The notes: generated from the letters alone by a model not told the origin. 64,000 nt of DNA from Diaporthe sp. PMI_573 (GCA_021399435.1 JAJTUP010000026.1:806001-870000); one strand, 5' to 3'. Positions 35,075 through 48,016 are shown, counted from the stretch's first letter. A program made the numbers and translations.

Positions 35075-38000
35075 GGAATTGTGTTTCCCTTGGTGTGCTA
35101 TGGCACTGCGGCCCCCAAAAGGGAGCGGGGTCGGCATGCCAGTCAGGAGGGAGCATATTCCTGTATTCGCACGTATTGGGCCGTTTTATCAAGGCTGCAT
35201 TTACGTGGCACTAGCAAAGCAGTCCTGTCTGTCTGAATGTCTTCCGTGCTCGCCCTTTTTCCTTTTCCTTTTTTCCTTTTTCCCTTTTTTCCTTTTTTCC
35301 TTTTTTTTTTTTCCTTGGGAGACTTGTTTTGTTGGCTCTTGACCGTTGCACTGGCGTCAGGACGGCGTATCTGCGTCTCAGATTGGAATTGCAGGTCAAA
35401 TTAAAAATTCTGGTCCATGGAAGGGGCTTAAAAATGGATGGTTTATGGCGTCCCGGGACAGGATCTTGAATACCATTACCGTCGTGATCCATTGTCCAGC
35501 GGCTTCATATTCACAGGACGAGGTATTTACGTGGGCTGCATATTCGGATACCTGTTACAACAAAACTGCGGTTTCTTTCGCGTCAATCTGTGGCCGCTGC
35601 TCCGTCTATTTTGGTTTGAGTAATACTTCGGATGTCATTTATGGGAGCACAAGGTAGAGCACGGGGTACACATTTGCGGGAACGACGAGACACGGCCGCG
35701 GGAAGAGACCAGATAGGGTCAAGTCTGTTAAAACAATACATGCTACATCCAGAGTGATCCAGTCCGAGACAGTAGAACGTACCTGGAGAACCTGCCGTGA
35801 TGGAGACCCCCCTCTGGTGACGACGACGTGACGAGGCCTGATGGGTTTGCCCAAACAAGCCCCAGTCACCCACTGGTCCGTGCTACCTGTGATCTCCCAG
35901 GTTGTGGGCTCCGCTGCTCATTTCGACGGAATCAGGGTGCCGTCTGCTAAGAGAATCAAGCTGCTGTTACGAGCGCGTCCCAATACCCAAAGTCCGCTCA
36001 GGGCCTGGTGGGCTGAAAGGAATATCGGCCGACGCGCCCTCCGCCGGTCGAGTGCTACCGAGGCAGCAAGTGTGTCTCGCCACGATGCAGCCTCACAGTC
36101 TCCGACAGTACCCTCGCTGTGGGCCAGCCACAACACGCACCTGAGCCTGACCCCATTCTCCATCATACCAAAAGCGGCCCATGGGAAACACCACAGGTGG
36201 AAAGTCGGGAGACACGTATGGCGAGAAAGCAGCCCTCTGTCAGCGACGGAGCCAGCACCGCCAGCGCCTAAGCCTTCAACGCCTCGCCTCACACAAGAAA
36301 GACGAGAGCTGATGTGACACAAGTGAGAAGGCCCCGTTCGCACGAACACGAGGATCCTCGAGCGAGTAGTTACCGGCCCGCGACAGACCAATCAGTGCAT
36401 GTGCCGCACGCTACGAGGTGTCCTACCGACCTGCGTGCCACGCGACAGCTTCACCACCTGTCTCAGGATTATCATCTTGCCGCCGAGCTGAGCACCTACG
36501 GACCCTTTCGGTACCAAGCCATCCTCATCCCTGTTCTGGCGAGAAACGGCCCGCTCCAATTACACGAATGCTTGTTGCGGGTATGATTGACGGGACTGTG
36601 GCCAGCATCGACCACCCGAGCTGCAAGCATGCGAGAAGCGAAGAGTAACATTCGATGTGTACGCCGCTCAATCGTCGAGACGGTCCCACCCTAGATGCAA
36701 TGTGCTGCACGGCTATCGACATGGCTTCCTGCGACTGGCAGCTGATAACACCCGTGAATCCGGCTGGGCCGCCACCGCGTCCTACAGGGTCGGCTGCTGG
36801 CTGCCGACGTGGACCTTCCCACGCTGAACATAGGCGTGGTATCATCGGCAACTGTGATTGAGCCGACAGGACCTGGGCGCAGGCATTCATAGGCACACCG
36901 TCGCTCGTGGACGGTCCAGAACGGTCAGTGTCAGTCACATCGGGCCTGCCCATACACTTGCGGTGAAGACAGAACTACAACTGCGGTTCAGAAAGCCAAA
37001 CCAGCTGCAGGACCGCCGTGGCAAGAAGAGCATCCCGCTGGCAGCTCACCCAAGGATCCGGTGACCACCACCAATGGCGAGCGTGCCCGTGATAAAAGGT
37101 TGCACCGACCTCAGACAATCAACAATGGCGTCGCGGACCTCCAGGGATAAGGCGCGTTAAAGCAAGCTCAGTCAACCACGCGCGTCCCTGGTCTGGTCGT
37201 TCCAGCACCAGCGCAACATACCGAGTTCGTTGTGTTCGGCCCCATACACTGTCCATGCCCGCATGAGGTAACCTCCGGTAGACGGCGGCCGACGAAGGAA
37301 AAGGGCCACCAGGCCAGAACCATGTCCGAGTTGTGTCATAAGGCGCACGGGCAATAACTTGCTCGAGCCCCCCCCCCGGCTTCCGTCCACTAGGTAAAGA
37401 GGCACACGAAACCCTGGGCAGTAGGCTCGCTGCAGCTGACGGAACGTTCAGATGCAGGGCCGCGTCCTGGCTGGCGCGCGGCGAGTTGCGTTCACACAGG
37501 TCGGAAAGGGGCAGGGACAGGCAGGTTTACCCACGCACGGCGTGCAGGCGCCATGCTGGCAGATGACTGCGGACGTATCATCGTGGCCTGCCGGCAAGGG
37601 ACAGAGTTATCGGGGAGACGGGCCAAAGAGGTTCCAAAGCCAAGCGACCAAGAGGTTGGACGTCAAAATAAACTACTGAGCCTACCCCTGACCAGAATCG
37701 CGGGCCGAGACTCGCCCAAGCCCCTTTGCATAGCGGATTTATCCGCCCGCAGACAGGGAAAATCGCTGCTTGGGATCAGCCGACGAACCAGAACCTGCCG
37801 CCCGGCCTCGCACGGGAATGCCTGGGTTTCGCCTGCTGGTGTGCTGTTAGGCTGTGCTTCCCGTCCCGGGGAGATTTGCGGAGCAGATCCGCCCGCTATG
37901 GAGCCCTCGCCCCCTCGAGCCTAGAAGTTCCCGGCGGGCGGTGGTGGCCTGAGGGTTTCGCCGGGCTCGGGCGACCTCGCAAGCGGCCTTGGCCGCGAGC

Positions 38001-41000
38001 TGCGCGGTACGACGTGTTGTTGTCTCCATTGGCAAGTGCGGGCCTCTGCTCCCTGGTCGAGCGGTGGCAGCGCAACACGCCACGTTAGGCAACACGACGG
38101 GTAGATGCCGCAGCAGGGGAGGGACAGTTGTCGCTGCTTGCTGCAGCATAACAGCATTCCCCCCCCCCCACAGGCGTACATCGCACGGCGGTCCCCGTGG
38201 GATGGCGCACCCTGTCTGACGGGATCCAAGAAAACCCGTACACGATGGCGTTGTGCGGTGTTTTTGACGCCGCCTGATGCGCAACATCGAACGGCCACCT
38301 CGTGACCGCTCCGCCCACGAGTTCAGCGAGGCGGCGCCCAGTCGTGACATCGCCTGATGCGATAGGCTAACGAAGCTTTCGTGCCAGCCAACGGCGGCTC
38401 TGCCATCGTCGACGCGCACAAGCATGCACGCATCTAGAAAATCTCAAGTCCCTGGCCTGGCCGAGCCTTACGCCTGGCTGCTGGCCCACGACGACGGCCT
38501 GGCTCTCTTCTGGACATCAATCGGGCGAATGCCTCCCGTTATTTTGGCCTGGCGATAGGGGTTCAGCGTGCACCGGTGTGCACAAGCATTCTTCTCGTTC
38601 CACGGTCCGGAGAGTCAAATCTGCTTTCCGTGTCTTGTTGGGGATGGATCCTAAACCGGTAGGTCCTGACGCACCTCCAAGGGCTGACCTATCTTTCCAA
38701 AGTAAGGGATCCGGCCCAACGATGAGTGGACATCAGTCTAGAGCTACGCCGGGCGCGGGCCGAGGGTGATGCACAGGAGACACGGGCACGGTTGCATATA
38801 CCGTTACAAGTACCAGTACAAAGACAATCACAGATGGCCGATTGAGGCCCACGACAGCGGCTGCCGGGTGGTTGCCGGGAATATTGACCGTGCATTAAAG
38901 CAATCAATTCCACAGGGGCCTTTGTCTGCATTGTTCATGCGTGCTTGGGACTCGTGAGCCCCTAGCTCGCAGGAGGCATGTCTTGTCGGTAGAATGTGCG
39001 AGATGCCGGCGATTCTTGAAGAACGGGCGGGCTTCCAGCCCAGGGCACGCGTGTCGCCGTCTCCGTGTCGCAGAATGGTGTGTAGCACAGATGAACCTCA
39101 ATTTGTGTCCTGGCCGCCAGGCACTGGAACGGGACAGGAATTGGGCAGCACCGCACCGGGTTGGGGTGAACATCGAACTCGGTGGCTATTGCGCCCCGGT
39201 GATCGGTCGGTGGACCGACATGCCAACTCCGTGATGGGCTCAACAAAACTGCAGTGTCCATGGGTAGCTTTTGTGCACGCCGGTCGTTATATTCGTCGTG
39301 AGCGAGGTCCCAGTGGGTGCTGCGTGACCACTGGAGCCCTTGGTGAAACCGAGGCGCAGCCATGGTCGCATCATTTGTCGTCCGTCTATATGCAGCCAGC
39401 CTCGTCTTGCATGCGACTCAACGACGAGGCTTAGGCCGCTGGCTTGGGCGAAGCTGGGAGTGGGGAAAGAGAAGAAGAGGATCGGCCAATCAGGAATTAT
39501 ACCTGAAAGAGTCCCGGAGGTACCCGAAGGCAAGGTGAATACCCTAATAAGCCCCTACACTGTTAAAGTCACTCGCCGGCAGGCTTGAGTGCAAGGCCAA
39601 ATTGAGGTCTACTGGAGTCCGAATTAGTGACATCGCCACCACTATAGCCGTCGCTCCGTCACTGAAATTCCTGCCAAGTGGAGGAATCCAAAGAAGGCAG
39701 AGAGTCCATACCTGAAAGAGTGATTCGGCGCTGGCCCTGTCGACCGCCCCTTTCCAGGCTGAGTAAGTAATTTATTCGTGGGTGAGTACTTCTAGATGTG
39801 CCACATACTGGTGCAGGTACTTGACAGACTGGCTCGTCGCTCACACCGCTGATCAAGCAGGTGATCTGTGAATCGGATGCCTGCGGCGGACACCGCAAGA
39901 TTCGTAAAATCATCATAGATGGACAAAACTATAACTGTCTGGACGTCCTAGAGACCCAGGTATTTTGCGATGTCGTAGAACCCAATAACGAGGCTTGTGA
40001 TCCTCTGTAGAAGTATATGTCCTGGCGATTGATCTTTAAGACCTGCTTCAGTCTCGAAGTGATCTGGATCCAAAATTGACTTAGCCGACATTACGGCAAC
40101 TTTGCCCCGGTGGTAGATGGTTGGCTTTCTCTCTGTCTGATGGGGTTTAGAGTTCCCCACGTGGAACATTGAATTGCTTTCTCTTGACTCCCGAGGTCCT
40201 TTCTTGCCCGATGGATTCCTTCTCATCCTGTAACTATGACACGTATTTCCTATTCAATCGTCCTTTTCTTTTCACCCTTATAGGTTGCCCGCTTGATTCC
40301 ACAGGGGCTTACATACTCCTCATTCTTGGTCTGTCCTCCTCGCCTGGTCCGTACGAAAGCTCGCTAGGCTGCCTGGATTTGTCATGTCCCGAACGCATCT
40401 GCCGGGTGACATTGATGCAAACAAAGGACTCCTATTCTGAACGGAACAGAATGTGTGATGACAAAATACTCGGGCATGGTCTGACTTTCTTGATGAGATC
40501 TCATCACCTGCTCTCTTGGCGATTAGCTCTGTCACTGCGCCGTACCCTGCGTGCTCAAATCGGGTTTGCTACCTGTGACCTCGATGCACTTGAGAGCATC
40601 CATTGTGTCGAAACGGCCGAGTCTCGACGACTCTGAACGTCTAGCCATGCCGTGGCTATGTGCTTAGCATGATGGTTCAAACCACCAGTGATGGCTGGGC
40701 GTTACTAGGTATGCAGCCGGTGTTTGGATGACCACGAAGATTTCCTGCGGGATCCTGGCTTCTTGTTTACAAATAGTCAAATTCTTGTTACAAAAAATAC
40801 ATTTTGTCCACGGTCCCAAAAGAGCGTGAACTCCAACCTCAAACCATGGGGCAGCAAGAAGGCTACCAATGGAATGAGCTTATTGACACAACCACACTGC
40901 ACTAAATGTCTTAAGATGTGTGTGTTAATAAGGCGGGGCCGCGATAGCTTATCAGCAAATATCTGCGGCCGGGCCCACCCAACTATTATGAATCCGGGTC

Positions 41001-41050
41001 ATAAGGCTTGCATTGGCCGCTGAAAACATCAACAGGTCCTCACACCGTAG
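35075..41050. other. Gene-poor region, 6 kb
   Basis: No gene recognised on either strand. It includes a T-rich CCTTTTT array (35253-35314), C10 and C11 runs (37368-37377, 38159-38169), and an AT-richer part from about 39.5 to 41.0 kb. Several frames of 100-190 codons are open, but they overlap on both strands and have no family signature. Worn repeats may be present, but no transposon domain is visible. Confidence 0.5.
35253..35314. repeat. C/T-rich homopolymer array (CCTTTTT units)
   Basis: Roughly nine units of CC/CCC followed by four to seven T, ending in a T12 run. It lies about 180 bp after the dioxygenase stop, probably within or after the 3' UTR. Confidence 0.85.
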
Positions 41051-41122
41051 TCGGATATGGTGTAATGGTTAACATCGGTGACTCTCACTCACCAGCTCGG
41101 GGTTCGATTCCCCGTATCCGAG
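41051..41122 (+). tRNA. tRNA-Glu (anticodon CTC)
   Basis: Full cloverleaf without intron. The acceptor stem TCGGATA pairs with TATCCGA, the D-arm contains TGTAATGGTTAACA, and the anticodon stem GGTGA/TCACC encloses loop CTCTCAC with anticodon CTC. The T-arm CGGGG-TTCGATT-CCCCG is perfect. CTC reads GAG, a Glu codon. The discriminator base is G. The internal A and B boxes (GGTTCGATTCC) are intact, so the gene should be active. Confidence 0.95.
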
Positions 41123-42067
41123 GACGTTTGTTTTTAAGATCACTTGTCGCTGCTTTTTGCTCGGGATGAGCAGACGCATAACGCATCAGTGCATTGCCGC
41201 CGCGTCTCGCTGTGTCAGCCCGGGTTTGTTTTCCTGACGGTGTCAGAGTGCGGATACGCTCCCTCGTGGTCACTTTTGTATCCCTCTTGCTTTAGCGGAA
41301 TCCAGGCAGTGCCGGTGCACCCTTTCAGCAGCAAAAAAAAAGAAACAGAAAAAGCCACGAGGAACACCACGAGGCAGTGAGACCTCGCTCGCCTCAAGTC
41401 TGCCATGTCGCTCAAGCCAACCCTATCGTGCCTCCCTACGCCCGCGGCCCTACCCCGGCAATGTCTTAGCCCTCAGGCCCTGGAGAAAGGAGACGACGAG
41501 GGTGGATCAGACGCGTAAGGGCGGGCGTGGACCTCGAGGATTTTCCATGAAATCTCGGTTGCCATATGCCAAGCACAGGACCGAAACAAAGTGCCAGACT
41601 ACTGGCTCGGAGCGCTCGTCGACACGACGCTGGCCCCAAGGCACACACGGCAATGGTGCAGGAATCAGGACCACCCGCGGCGTCGGGGTCCACCTTCAAC
41701 AGCGACATCTACCGGCGAGAGCCGCAAAAGGTCTCGTCTCATTCCGCTGGCATGGCATTCTTGTCGACGGTGAGCCTCCTCGACCTCACCAAGAGATGTC
41801 GGGCGAGATGAGAAAGGACCCACGCCGCCAAAATACCCAGCCTCAACTGGACCTCGTCGACCTCCCGGCCCTCCTTGAACGTTCGGAGCCCCCCCCCCCG
41901 CCCCTGAGTTAAAAAATGGGTGCGCCTAGATGACGCGCTCCTCCACATCAACAAATGCTCTTGTTCATCCGTGCAGTTGCCCGCCATGTCTTATCAACGT
42001 AGCACTCCTTGTCCAGCAGCAGGGCAGCCGGACGAGTCAACCTGGCGCCCCGTTGCTTGCCGCGACA
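41123..42067. promoter_or_regulatory. Spacer between tRNA and arylsulfotransferase-like gene
   Basis: About 940 bp with no recognised gene. It holds an A-rich stretch near 41330-41350, a C11 run at 41889-41899 and, in its last part, the upstream region of the arylsulfotransferase-like gene. The frame of that gene is open upstream to 41930, but those residues have no signal-peptide character. Confidence 0.5.
41131..41135 (+). terminator. Pol III terminator of tRNA-Glu
   Basis: A T5 run nine bases after the tRNA end, the normal RNA polymerase III stop signal. Confidence 0.75.
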
Positions 42068-44032
42068 ATGGCTCTCTTGCCCACATGGCTGTGGCTCGCC
42101 GCCCTCACCACAACCTGTCGCGGAGACTACATCTCGAGAGACTACCAAATCTATAACAGCGGAGACCTGGGCGACCGCCCCAACCTGAAGTTTTTCTCCA
42201 GCGACGAGTTTTCACCCGTCCTGCAGGTAAACACATGGAACGAAAGCGCCATCTCTGACAAGGGGTCGCACATCTTCCTCCGACATGACGGGGTGCCGGC
42301 GTCGCCCCTGTCGTCTCCCCTGATTCTTGACGCTAGAGACCTGACCACGGTGTTTGTGAGCCGCAACTATGACAACGTCTTTGGCACTCGTGTCCAGGAG
42401 AATCTCGGGAAGAGGTACCTGACCTTCTGGGCTGGCAAGAAGGGCTACGGCCTCGGGGATGGCTTCGGTCTCGTCTTCGATGACACCTATCGCCTGGCAT
42501 ACAACGTCTCTGCCCAAGGCATAGCTCTGCACAGCGACCTGCATGAGTTCGCACTGACGGGCCATGGCACGGCTCTGGTCACCGGGGTCGACAACGTCCT
42601 CGTTGACACTTCCGGGTGGGAGGGCTGGCGAGGTCCCGCCACCTTCCCCGTCCTCAACGCACTTTTCCAGGAGATCAACCTTGAGACGAACGAGGTACTC
42701 TTCAGCTGGCAGGCTCTCGACCACATCAGCCCCCTGGACTCTTTCGAGACAATGGCCAAGAATTGGGATGCCTTCCACATGAACAGCGTCCAGAAGGTAG
42801 TGCACCACCGGGCAACCGTGAAGCCAGTCCAGGCCACACAGCATGATCCAACCGAGAGGGCGGTATACTGACGCTCTCCACAGACCCAGGCAGGCAACTA
42901 CCTCATCTCGATCCGCCACACAAATTCAATCATGCTGATCGACGGGAGAACGGGCGATGTCATCTGGACGCTCGGCGGAAAACGCAATGACTTTGAAGAA
43001 CTCGATCCGGCGGACGGGCCCGGATCTCCAAACCCTGTGCTCAGCATGGGCTGGCAACACCACGCCCGTTTCGTTCCCGGCACCAATGAGACCGAGATGA
43101 CGCTGTTCGACAATCATGTCAAGACAACCAGCCACGAGAGGTGCCGCTCGACCTGCTCGCGTGGCCTGCACGTCGCCATCGACGACACCTCCTCACCCCC
43201 TACCGTGAAGCTCCTACACGAGTACCTCCACCCGTCGCGCCTGCAGGCCCAGAGCCAGGGAAGCGTCCAGCCCCTCGGTGCCGCGGGAGGCGACCGCGGC
43301 AGGATGGAGAACGTCTTCATAGGCTGGGGCCGCTGCCCGTCGTTCACAGAGCACGCCGCATCCGGCGAGACCGTCATGGACGTCCAGTTCTCGCCGTGGC
43401 ACGGCGACGAGACCCCCAACGCGCTGGACAATTACAGAGCGTACAAGATGGATTGGGTGGCCTTGCCGTGGTGGGACCCGGCGCTCGCGGTGAGGGAGGC
43501 TCGGGAGGGCAAGCTTAGCGTCTACGTCAGCTGGAACGGTGCGACCGAGGTGGGCGGGTGGGTTGTGCGTGGCGGGACGGGTGACGAGCTGGCGAGGTCC
43601 CCGAGGACGGGCTTCGAGACGAGGCTGGTCGTGAACGGTGCGGGTCTGGACCGCCTCTGGGCCGACGCGCTGGACAAGCAAGGGGCTGTCATCCGGTCGA
43701 CTCAGGTTCTGGACCTGGCACATGGGAACATGACCCTCGTTGCGGACAGCACGGAGCCTGACTGGACATTCACCGGGACGCGAAGGGGCGCCGGGATCTC
43801 CGCGGGGACATGGGCCTTGACCTGCGGTGGCATACTGGGTGTTGTGTTATTGACGATGGGCGGCATGATGATGTGGCGGCGACGAGGGGGCTATGATCGC
43901 TTGGGTGGCGGTGACCCGGATTTGGACTCAGATACAGACGTGGACTCAGAGTTCGGGCTGGACCATTTCAGCAACGAGTTGCCCCCTGAGCCATGGCAGG
44001 AGTATTCTCCAAGGTTTGGTGGATCGAGTTGA
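42068..44032 (+). CDS. Arylsulfotransferase-like membrane glycoprotein
   Basis: Two exons, 42068-42796 and 42884-44032, about 625 residues; the 87-bp intron has a GTAGTG donor and a CTGAC branch. Splicing joins NSVQK to TQAGNYLISIRHTN. The start was chosen because MALLPTWLWLAALTTTC is a good signal peptide. The body is the fungal arylsulfotransferase-like beta-propeller (Pfam Arylsulfotran_2): PLILDARDLTTVFVS, SSWEG-like and FSWQALDHISPLDS segments, then IMLIDGRTGDVIWTLGGKRNDF and MGWQHHARF. Near the end a hydrophobic helix (about residues 570-592, GGILGVVLLTMGGMMMW) is followed by a WRRRGGYDR stop-transfer and an acidic tail, so it is a type I membrane protein facing out of the cell or into the secretory lumen. 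Bacterial relatives move sulfate between phenols; activity in fungi is not established. Confidence 0.85.
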
Positions 44033-45526
44033 ATGCCAGAAAGTATAGATGACCAGTACTACATGCAGTCTCGTGCCATTCTTCCGGATCTTTTGCCCTG
44101 GTTGATAAAAAAGAAGTACTCTTCACCCAGTTCTACGCGACTCTGCAGGGCAAGGGACAGCGATGCATCTACGACCCAGCCGAAGTGTTTACGGTTGTGC
44201 ACCTGTCGAGGACAGCAACCCTTCAGCATGGGCGGCCAGGAAGAGCCACGCATCCTTGCCGGTGTCGACGGGAGGCAGAGAGAAGTCGTGATGCGGACCA
44301 CGGGCGTGCCGGCGCAGCGGAGGCTGGGCCGGATGCGAGCGGGCCGGGCGACTGCCGTCTTCGGAGCAAGCTTCCAAGTCCCGTTTGATGTGGCACAGCA
44401 CCGGGAGGATGGGGTTTCGGTCATTGATGACTGTTCCTCCGAATAGCGAAGCTTGTCGGGGTTACGAGCAGAGGGACAAGGTCTATTATTAGGGCCCGCC
44501 CGAGGCTAATGCCCCGACTCCCTCGCTCTGTAAAGGAGGTGTGATATAGTAGACGCAGTCAGATAATAGTCTCTTGGCCATGTAGCATTGTACAACACCA
44601 CCTACCATCTATATTTACCATTCAGTTGAACGAACCATGCGTGTCATGGCAGGTCTCACTCATATCGGAGGGTGGCGACAAATCCAGCCACCCGGGTGCT
44701 ATACTGGGAAACCGGATGGGAAGTATCGCTCCCAGATGACCTCCCCCCCCCCATTCTTTCCCCCTCCCCCTTCCTTTCATCTTTCCTTTTGCCACCACTG
44801 GAGGCCTTCCATGCCCCATGCCGGACATGACGGGCCTCACTCAAGTCACAAAAAGGGATGACCTGGACACGCCTGGTTGGCAGGCAGACATGGCAGGTAG
44901 ACATGGCAGGTAGGCGAGTGCCTGGTCATGTTGAGAATGAGCTTGCCGCCGAGGGTTGCAAGGCGCCTGCAGGCTGCAGATGCGCCAGGCCAGAATCACA
45001 CCCACCCGCCCGTTGATTGGACGGCTGTTTAGTAGGTGGACTGCGGGCAGCCAATTGGGGCCCGGAAACGACACAGACCGGGGTGGCTGCCGGCTCGGGA
45101 GGAAGGTGTGATGGGTCCACAGCCAACCCACCTCCCCAGTCGCCGTCGGTCACGTAGCCGCCCAGTCAGTCAACCAATTGATCACCAGTCTGGCAGAATG
45201 CAGGCGGAAGTCCACCCCCCAGCCCGGCCCAATCAACTGCTCCTTGCCTCTGTGTGTGCCCCGGCATGCAATGCAGGCTCGGGGCTGCGACGACAAGGTC
45301 CCTCATGGCGCCAATTCATGTCGCTCGAGTCGCCTCGGCTGCGTCTTCCCGCCCTGCCTGAGGGACGAGCACCATTAATTAGGTGAGAGGGGTTGGATAT
45401 TTTCAGCAGCCCCGATGCCACATGGCTCTCGCTAATCAACGGCATTGTTCTGCTCCATTGTGTTGCTTCCCACCCCTCTTGTGCCGTCTGCTCGAAGCTC
45501 CTCCTGGTGATGGTCCTTTGTCTTCC

Positions 45527-45559
45527 CCTCCCTCCTCCTCCTCCTCCTCCTCCTCCTCA
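45527..45559. repeat. CCT trinucleotide repeat
   Basis: About ten CCT/CTC units in the pyrimidine-rich upstream region of the membrane protein gene. Confidence 0.85.
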
Positions 45560-45897
45560 ACTCCCAGTAACGACCGTTGCCATCGTGTGAGACACGCCTC
45601 TGCAGGTCCCGGAGAGGAGCTCACTCGCCTTCGCGCCTGCCCGGGCCACATCCATCTGACGCTCCACTCTCACGGCCCAAACCTATCCCGCCGTCTCGAG
45701 TCTACCAACCCCGGCGCCGCCCACCTTGACACCTTGATCACCCTGCCGGGCGTCTATTTTCATCACGAATCGCCGGCTCACATTGGCACCTCGACCCCTT
45801 GCCCTATCAGCTCTCCGACAGCTGACGGGTGCCCTGTACCCCGGTAACCGTGTGTATGGAACCTCACCCGCTGCTTGATTGTCCTACCTGACTTACA

Positions 45898-45937
45898 CTA
45901 CATACATACACATATACACATACATACATACATACAT

Positions 45938-45989
<52 letters not shown>
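45898..45989. repeat. CATA then CA microsatellite
   Basis: Roughly twelve CATA units (with CACATATA breaks) run into about sixteen CA units. It is 330 bp upstream of the next start codon, so probably promoter or leader. Confidence 0.95.
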
Positions 45990-45990
<1 letters not shown>

Positions 45991-46315
45991 CAACATGTGC
46001 TAATCCCCCTCCCAGTCTAGGCCACTCAATACCCCGGTACTCCCACGAGGGTCGAATGAGATCGTCCCTCCTCGTGGCCAGCGGCTACTGAAAACCACTG
46101 CCCTCCCCTCCACGCCCGGCCTTGGACTTTCTTCATCCTCGACAGCTGGCCTCATCCACATCTCTTTTTCACCTCTCTTGCCTTGTCAGACCCTTTGGTC
46201 CACTGGCAAGTCGACGAGCATCACATTTCCCTTCGTAGCGTCGTCATCCCCTCCAGGACTACCATCTTTTTCTTTACCTGCTCTGCTGGCCCCCGTCACT
46301 CAGTCCAGCGTCGCA

Positions 46316-48016
46316 ATGGCGATGAACGACGACAAGAAGCGGCCTGCCGCTCTCAACCTCCAACCCGTGCGGTCATCATCCACAGATTCTTCCTCCTCCA
46401 CATCATCCATAGGCAAGCCGCCAAGGACACCACGGTTTGCCGAGGCAACCAGCATCCACTCGCCCGTCGAGTCGACAGGGGACGGGTTTGGGGATAGGAA
46501 CGTGGTCCCCCAGTCACAGCCTGGCGACATTGGTTTTTGGTACATCAGCAACAACAGGGAGTCCGCAGCTGTACCAATGAGCCCGAGGTCACCGCTCAAG
46601 AGTGCCATGAAGGCGCCCGGCACTCCAGGCCGCGGCCTCAACCCCCTCAGCCCTACCTTTAGGGAAGAGCAGCTGCTGGAGAAGAGGGAGGAATCGACCG
46701 ATAAGGAGCAAGCAAAGGACCTGGTATGTGCCCCCCCCCCAAAAAAAAACACCAAAAAAAAGACAGCCGGGCCCAGATGCTGAGGGCTAACTCTCTCGAC
46801 AGAAAGTCAAGACTCGTGTACGGCTAGCAAAGGTGGCACTGCGGAGCGTCAACTTCAGCTGCAGTCTGATTGTCATGGCCATGCTCGGAAGCTCGTTCGC
46901 CATCTTCAATGCCACCAAGGCACTCCCGGCCCAGAATAACCTCCCGGCCTGGGCAACAAACACCAGCATCTGGCCACAGTGCCTCGTACTCGCCGCATCG
47001 TGCCTGTCTCTGCTTATCTGCATCCTCGTCTTTGTCGGATACTGCCGTGGCGGCCACAGGAGGGCTGAGAAGGTCGGGGTTTACTACACGCTCTTCGCCG
47101 TCGGCTGGTTCATCGTGAGCATGGTCATGTGGGTCCTCGCCATCGCCGTCCTGCAAAACTCGAGGAACAACAGCAACAACAAGGACATGTGGGGATGGTC
47201 GTGTGTCAAGAACACCCGGTCGCAGCTCTTCTCCAACCAGGTCGACTATGCGCTCGTTTGCAGGCTTCAGGTAAGACGGGCTTGTCTGGCGCCCACCATG
47301 TCACGTCCGGGGCTAACGGTTGAGAGCAGAACTGGTCTCTGATCTGCATGATCATCGAGGTCGTCATCGAGGTGATCTCCATCACCCTCTACTCGGTCGT
47401 CTTCTACCGCTACCACACGAAGAGAAAGCTCATGAAGTCCATGGACATGCGCGACAAGGCCCGCTCCGACCTCTACCTCGCACAGCTCCGGACCCAGTCA
47501 GCCCCCAACACCCCGGGCTTCGGACCCAAGTCCCCTGGCTTCGCGTCCTTCTACGGGCCAAAGTCACCGGGCATGTACTCGCAGCACACCATGTCCCCGC
47601 GCCTCCCACCCTCGGCCGCGTTCCGCTCTCTGGGCGACATCGAGGAGGGCAACCCCTTCACACCCGGCGGACGGCACATCCCCGAACCGGCAAGCACATT
47701 CGCCGCCAAGCCCGAGAAGACGGAAAAGCCCGAAAAGCCCTTCAAGCTCCAGGCACCTCCTGTCAAGGCACCCAGCGCCACCCCCAAGACCGGTGCCAAG
47801 GAGTCATTCTCGCCGGTCGAGGGCCCCAGCCCGACATCTTGGTCACCCTCACCCACACCGCCACCGGACGTCCCTTCGATCACGGTCAACGAGCATGGTC
47901 ATGGGCCTGCATCAGCTAACGAGCCCGTGTATGAGAGTGTGCCGATTCCCGGCGCGTATGCCGGCCAGGCGGTCAAGAGCCCGCCACCGGTCCAGACCAC
48001 ATTCAACCTGAGGTAA
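46316..48016 (+). CDS. Four-transmembrane-helix fungal membrane protein
   Basis: Three exons, 46316-46723, 46803-47270 and 47330-48016, about 520 residues. The cytosolic N-terminus (1-150) is Ser/Pro-rich, with PPRTPRFAEATSIHSPVES and LNPLSPTFREEQLLEK blocks. Four hydrophobic helices follow, at about 151-172, 194-217, 229-252 and 294-319, and then a long Pro/Ser-rich tail ending VYESVPIPGAYAG. The layout and the RAEKVGVYYTLFAVGWF helix fit a family well conserved in filamentous ascomycetes, usually labelled MARVEL-like or hypothetical. A link to hyphal fusion proteins such as Neurospora HAM-8 is only a recollection of similar annotation and should not be relied on. The many SP and TP sites suggest phosphorylation of both tails. 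Intron 1 contains a C10 run followed by A9. Confidence 0.82.

Larger units (their letters stand above)
44033..46315. promoter_or_regulatory. Spacer upstream of the four-helix membrane protein gene
   Basis: About 2.3 kb. The first 400 bp after the stop are open on both strands (plus 137 codons, minus 121), but neither frame has a signature, and this is probably 3' UTR. A C10 run lies at 44743-44752. A CCT run (45527-45559) and a CATA/CA microsatellite (45898-45989) sit in the pyrimidine-rich leader of the next gene. Confidence 0.5.

Noticed and set aside
35841..36317. 158-codon plus frame with a 157-codon frame opposite
   Set aside because: Mutual shadows without domain, start context or splice sites.
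37847..38425. 192-codon minus frame
   Set aside because: Low-complexity Arg/Ala/Gly composition, crosses a C11 tract, no family match recognised.
40169..40636. 155-codon plus frame
   Set aside because: In AT-richer, probably decayed DNA; no signature.
44033..44446. 137-codon frame starting right after the arylsulfotransferase-like stop, and a 121-codon frame on the other strand
   Set aside because: Both overlap, neither has a family signature, and the position fits a 3' UTR in GC-rich DNA.
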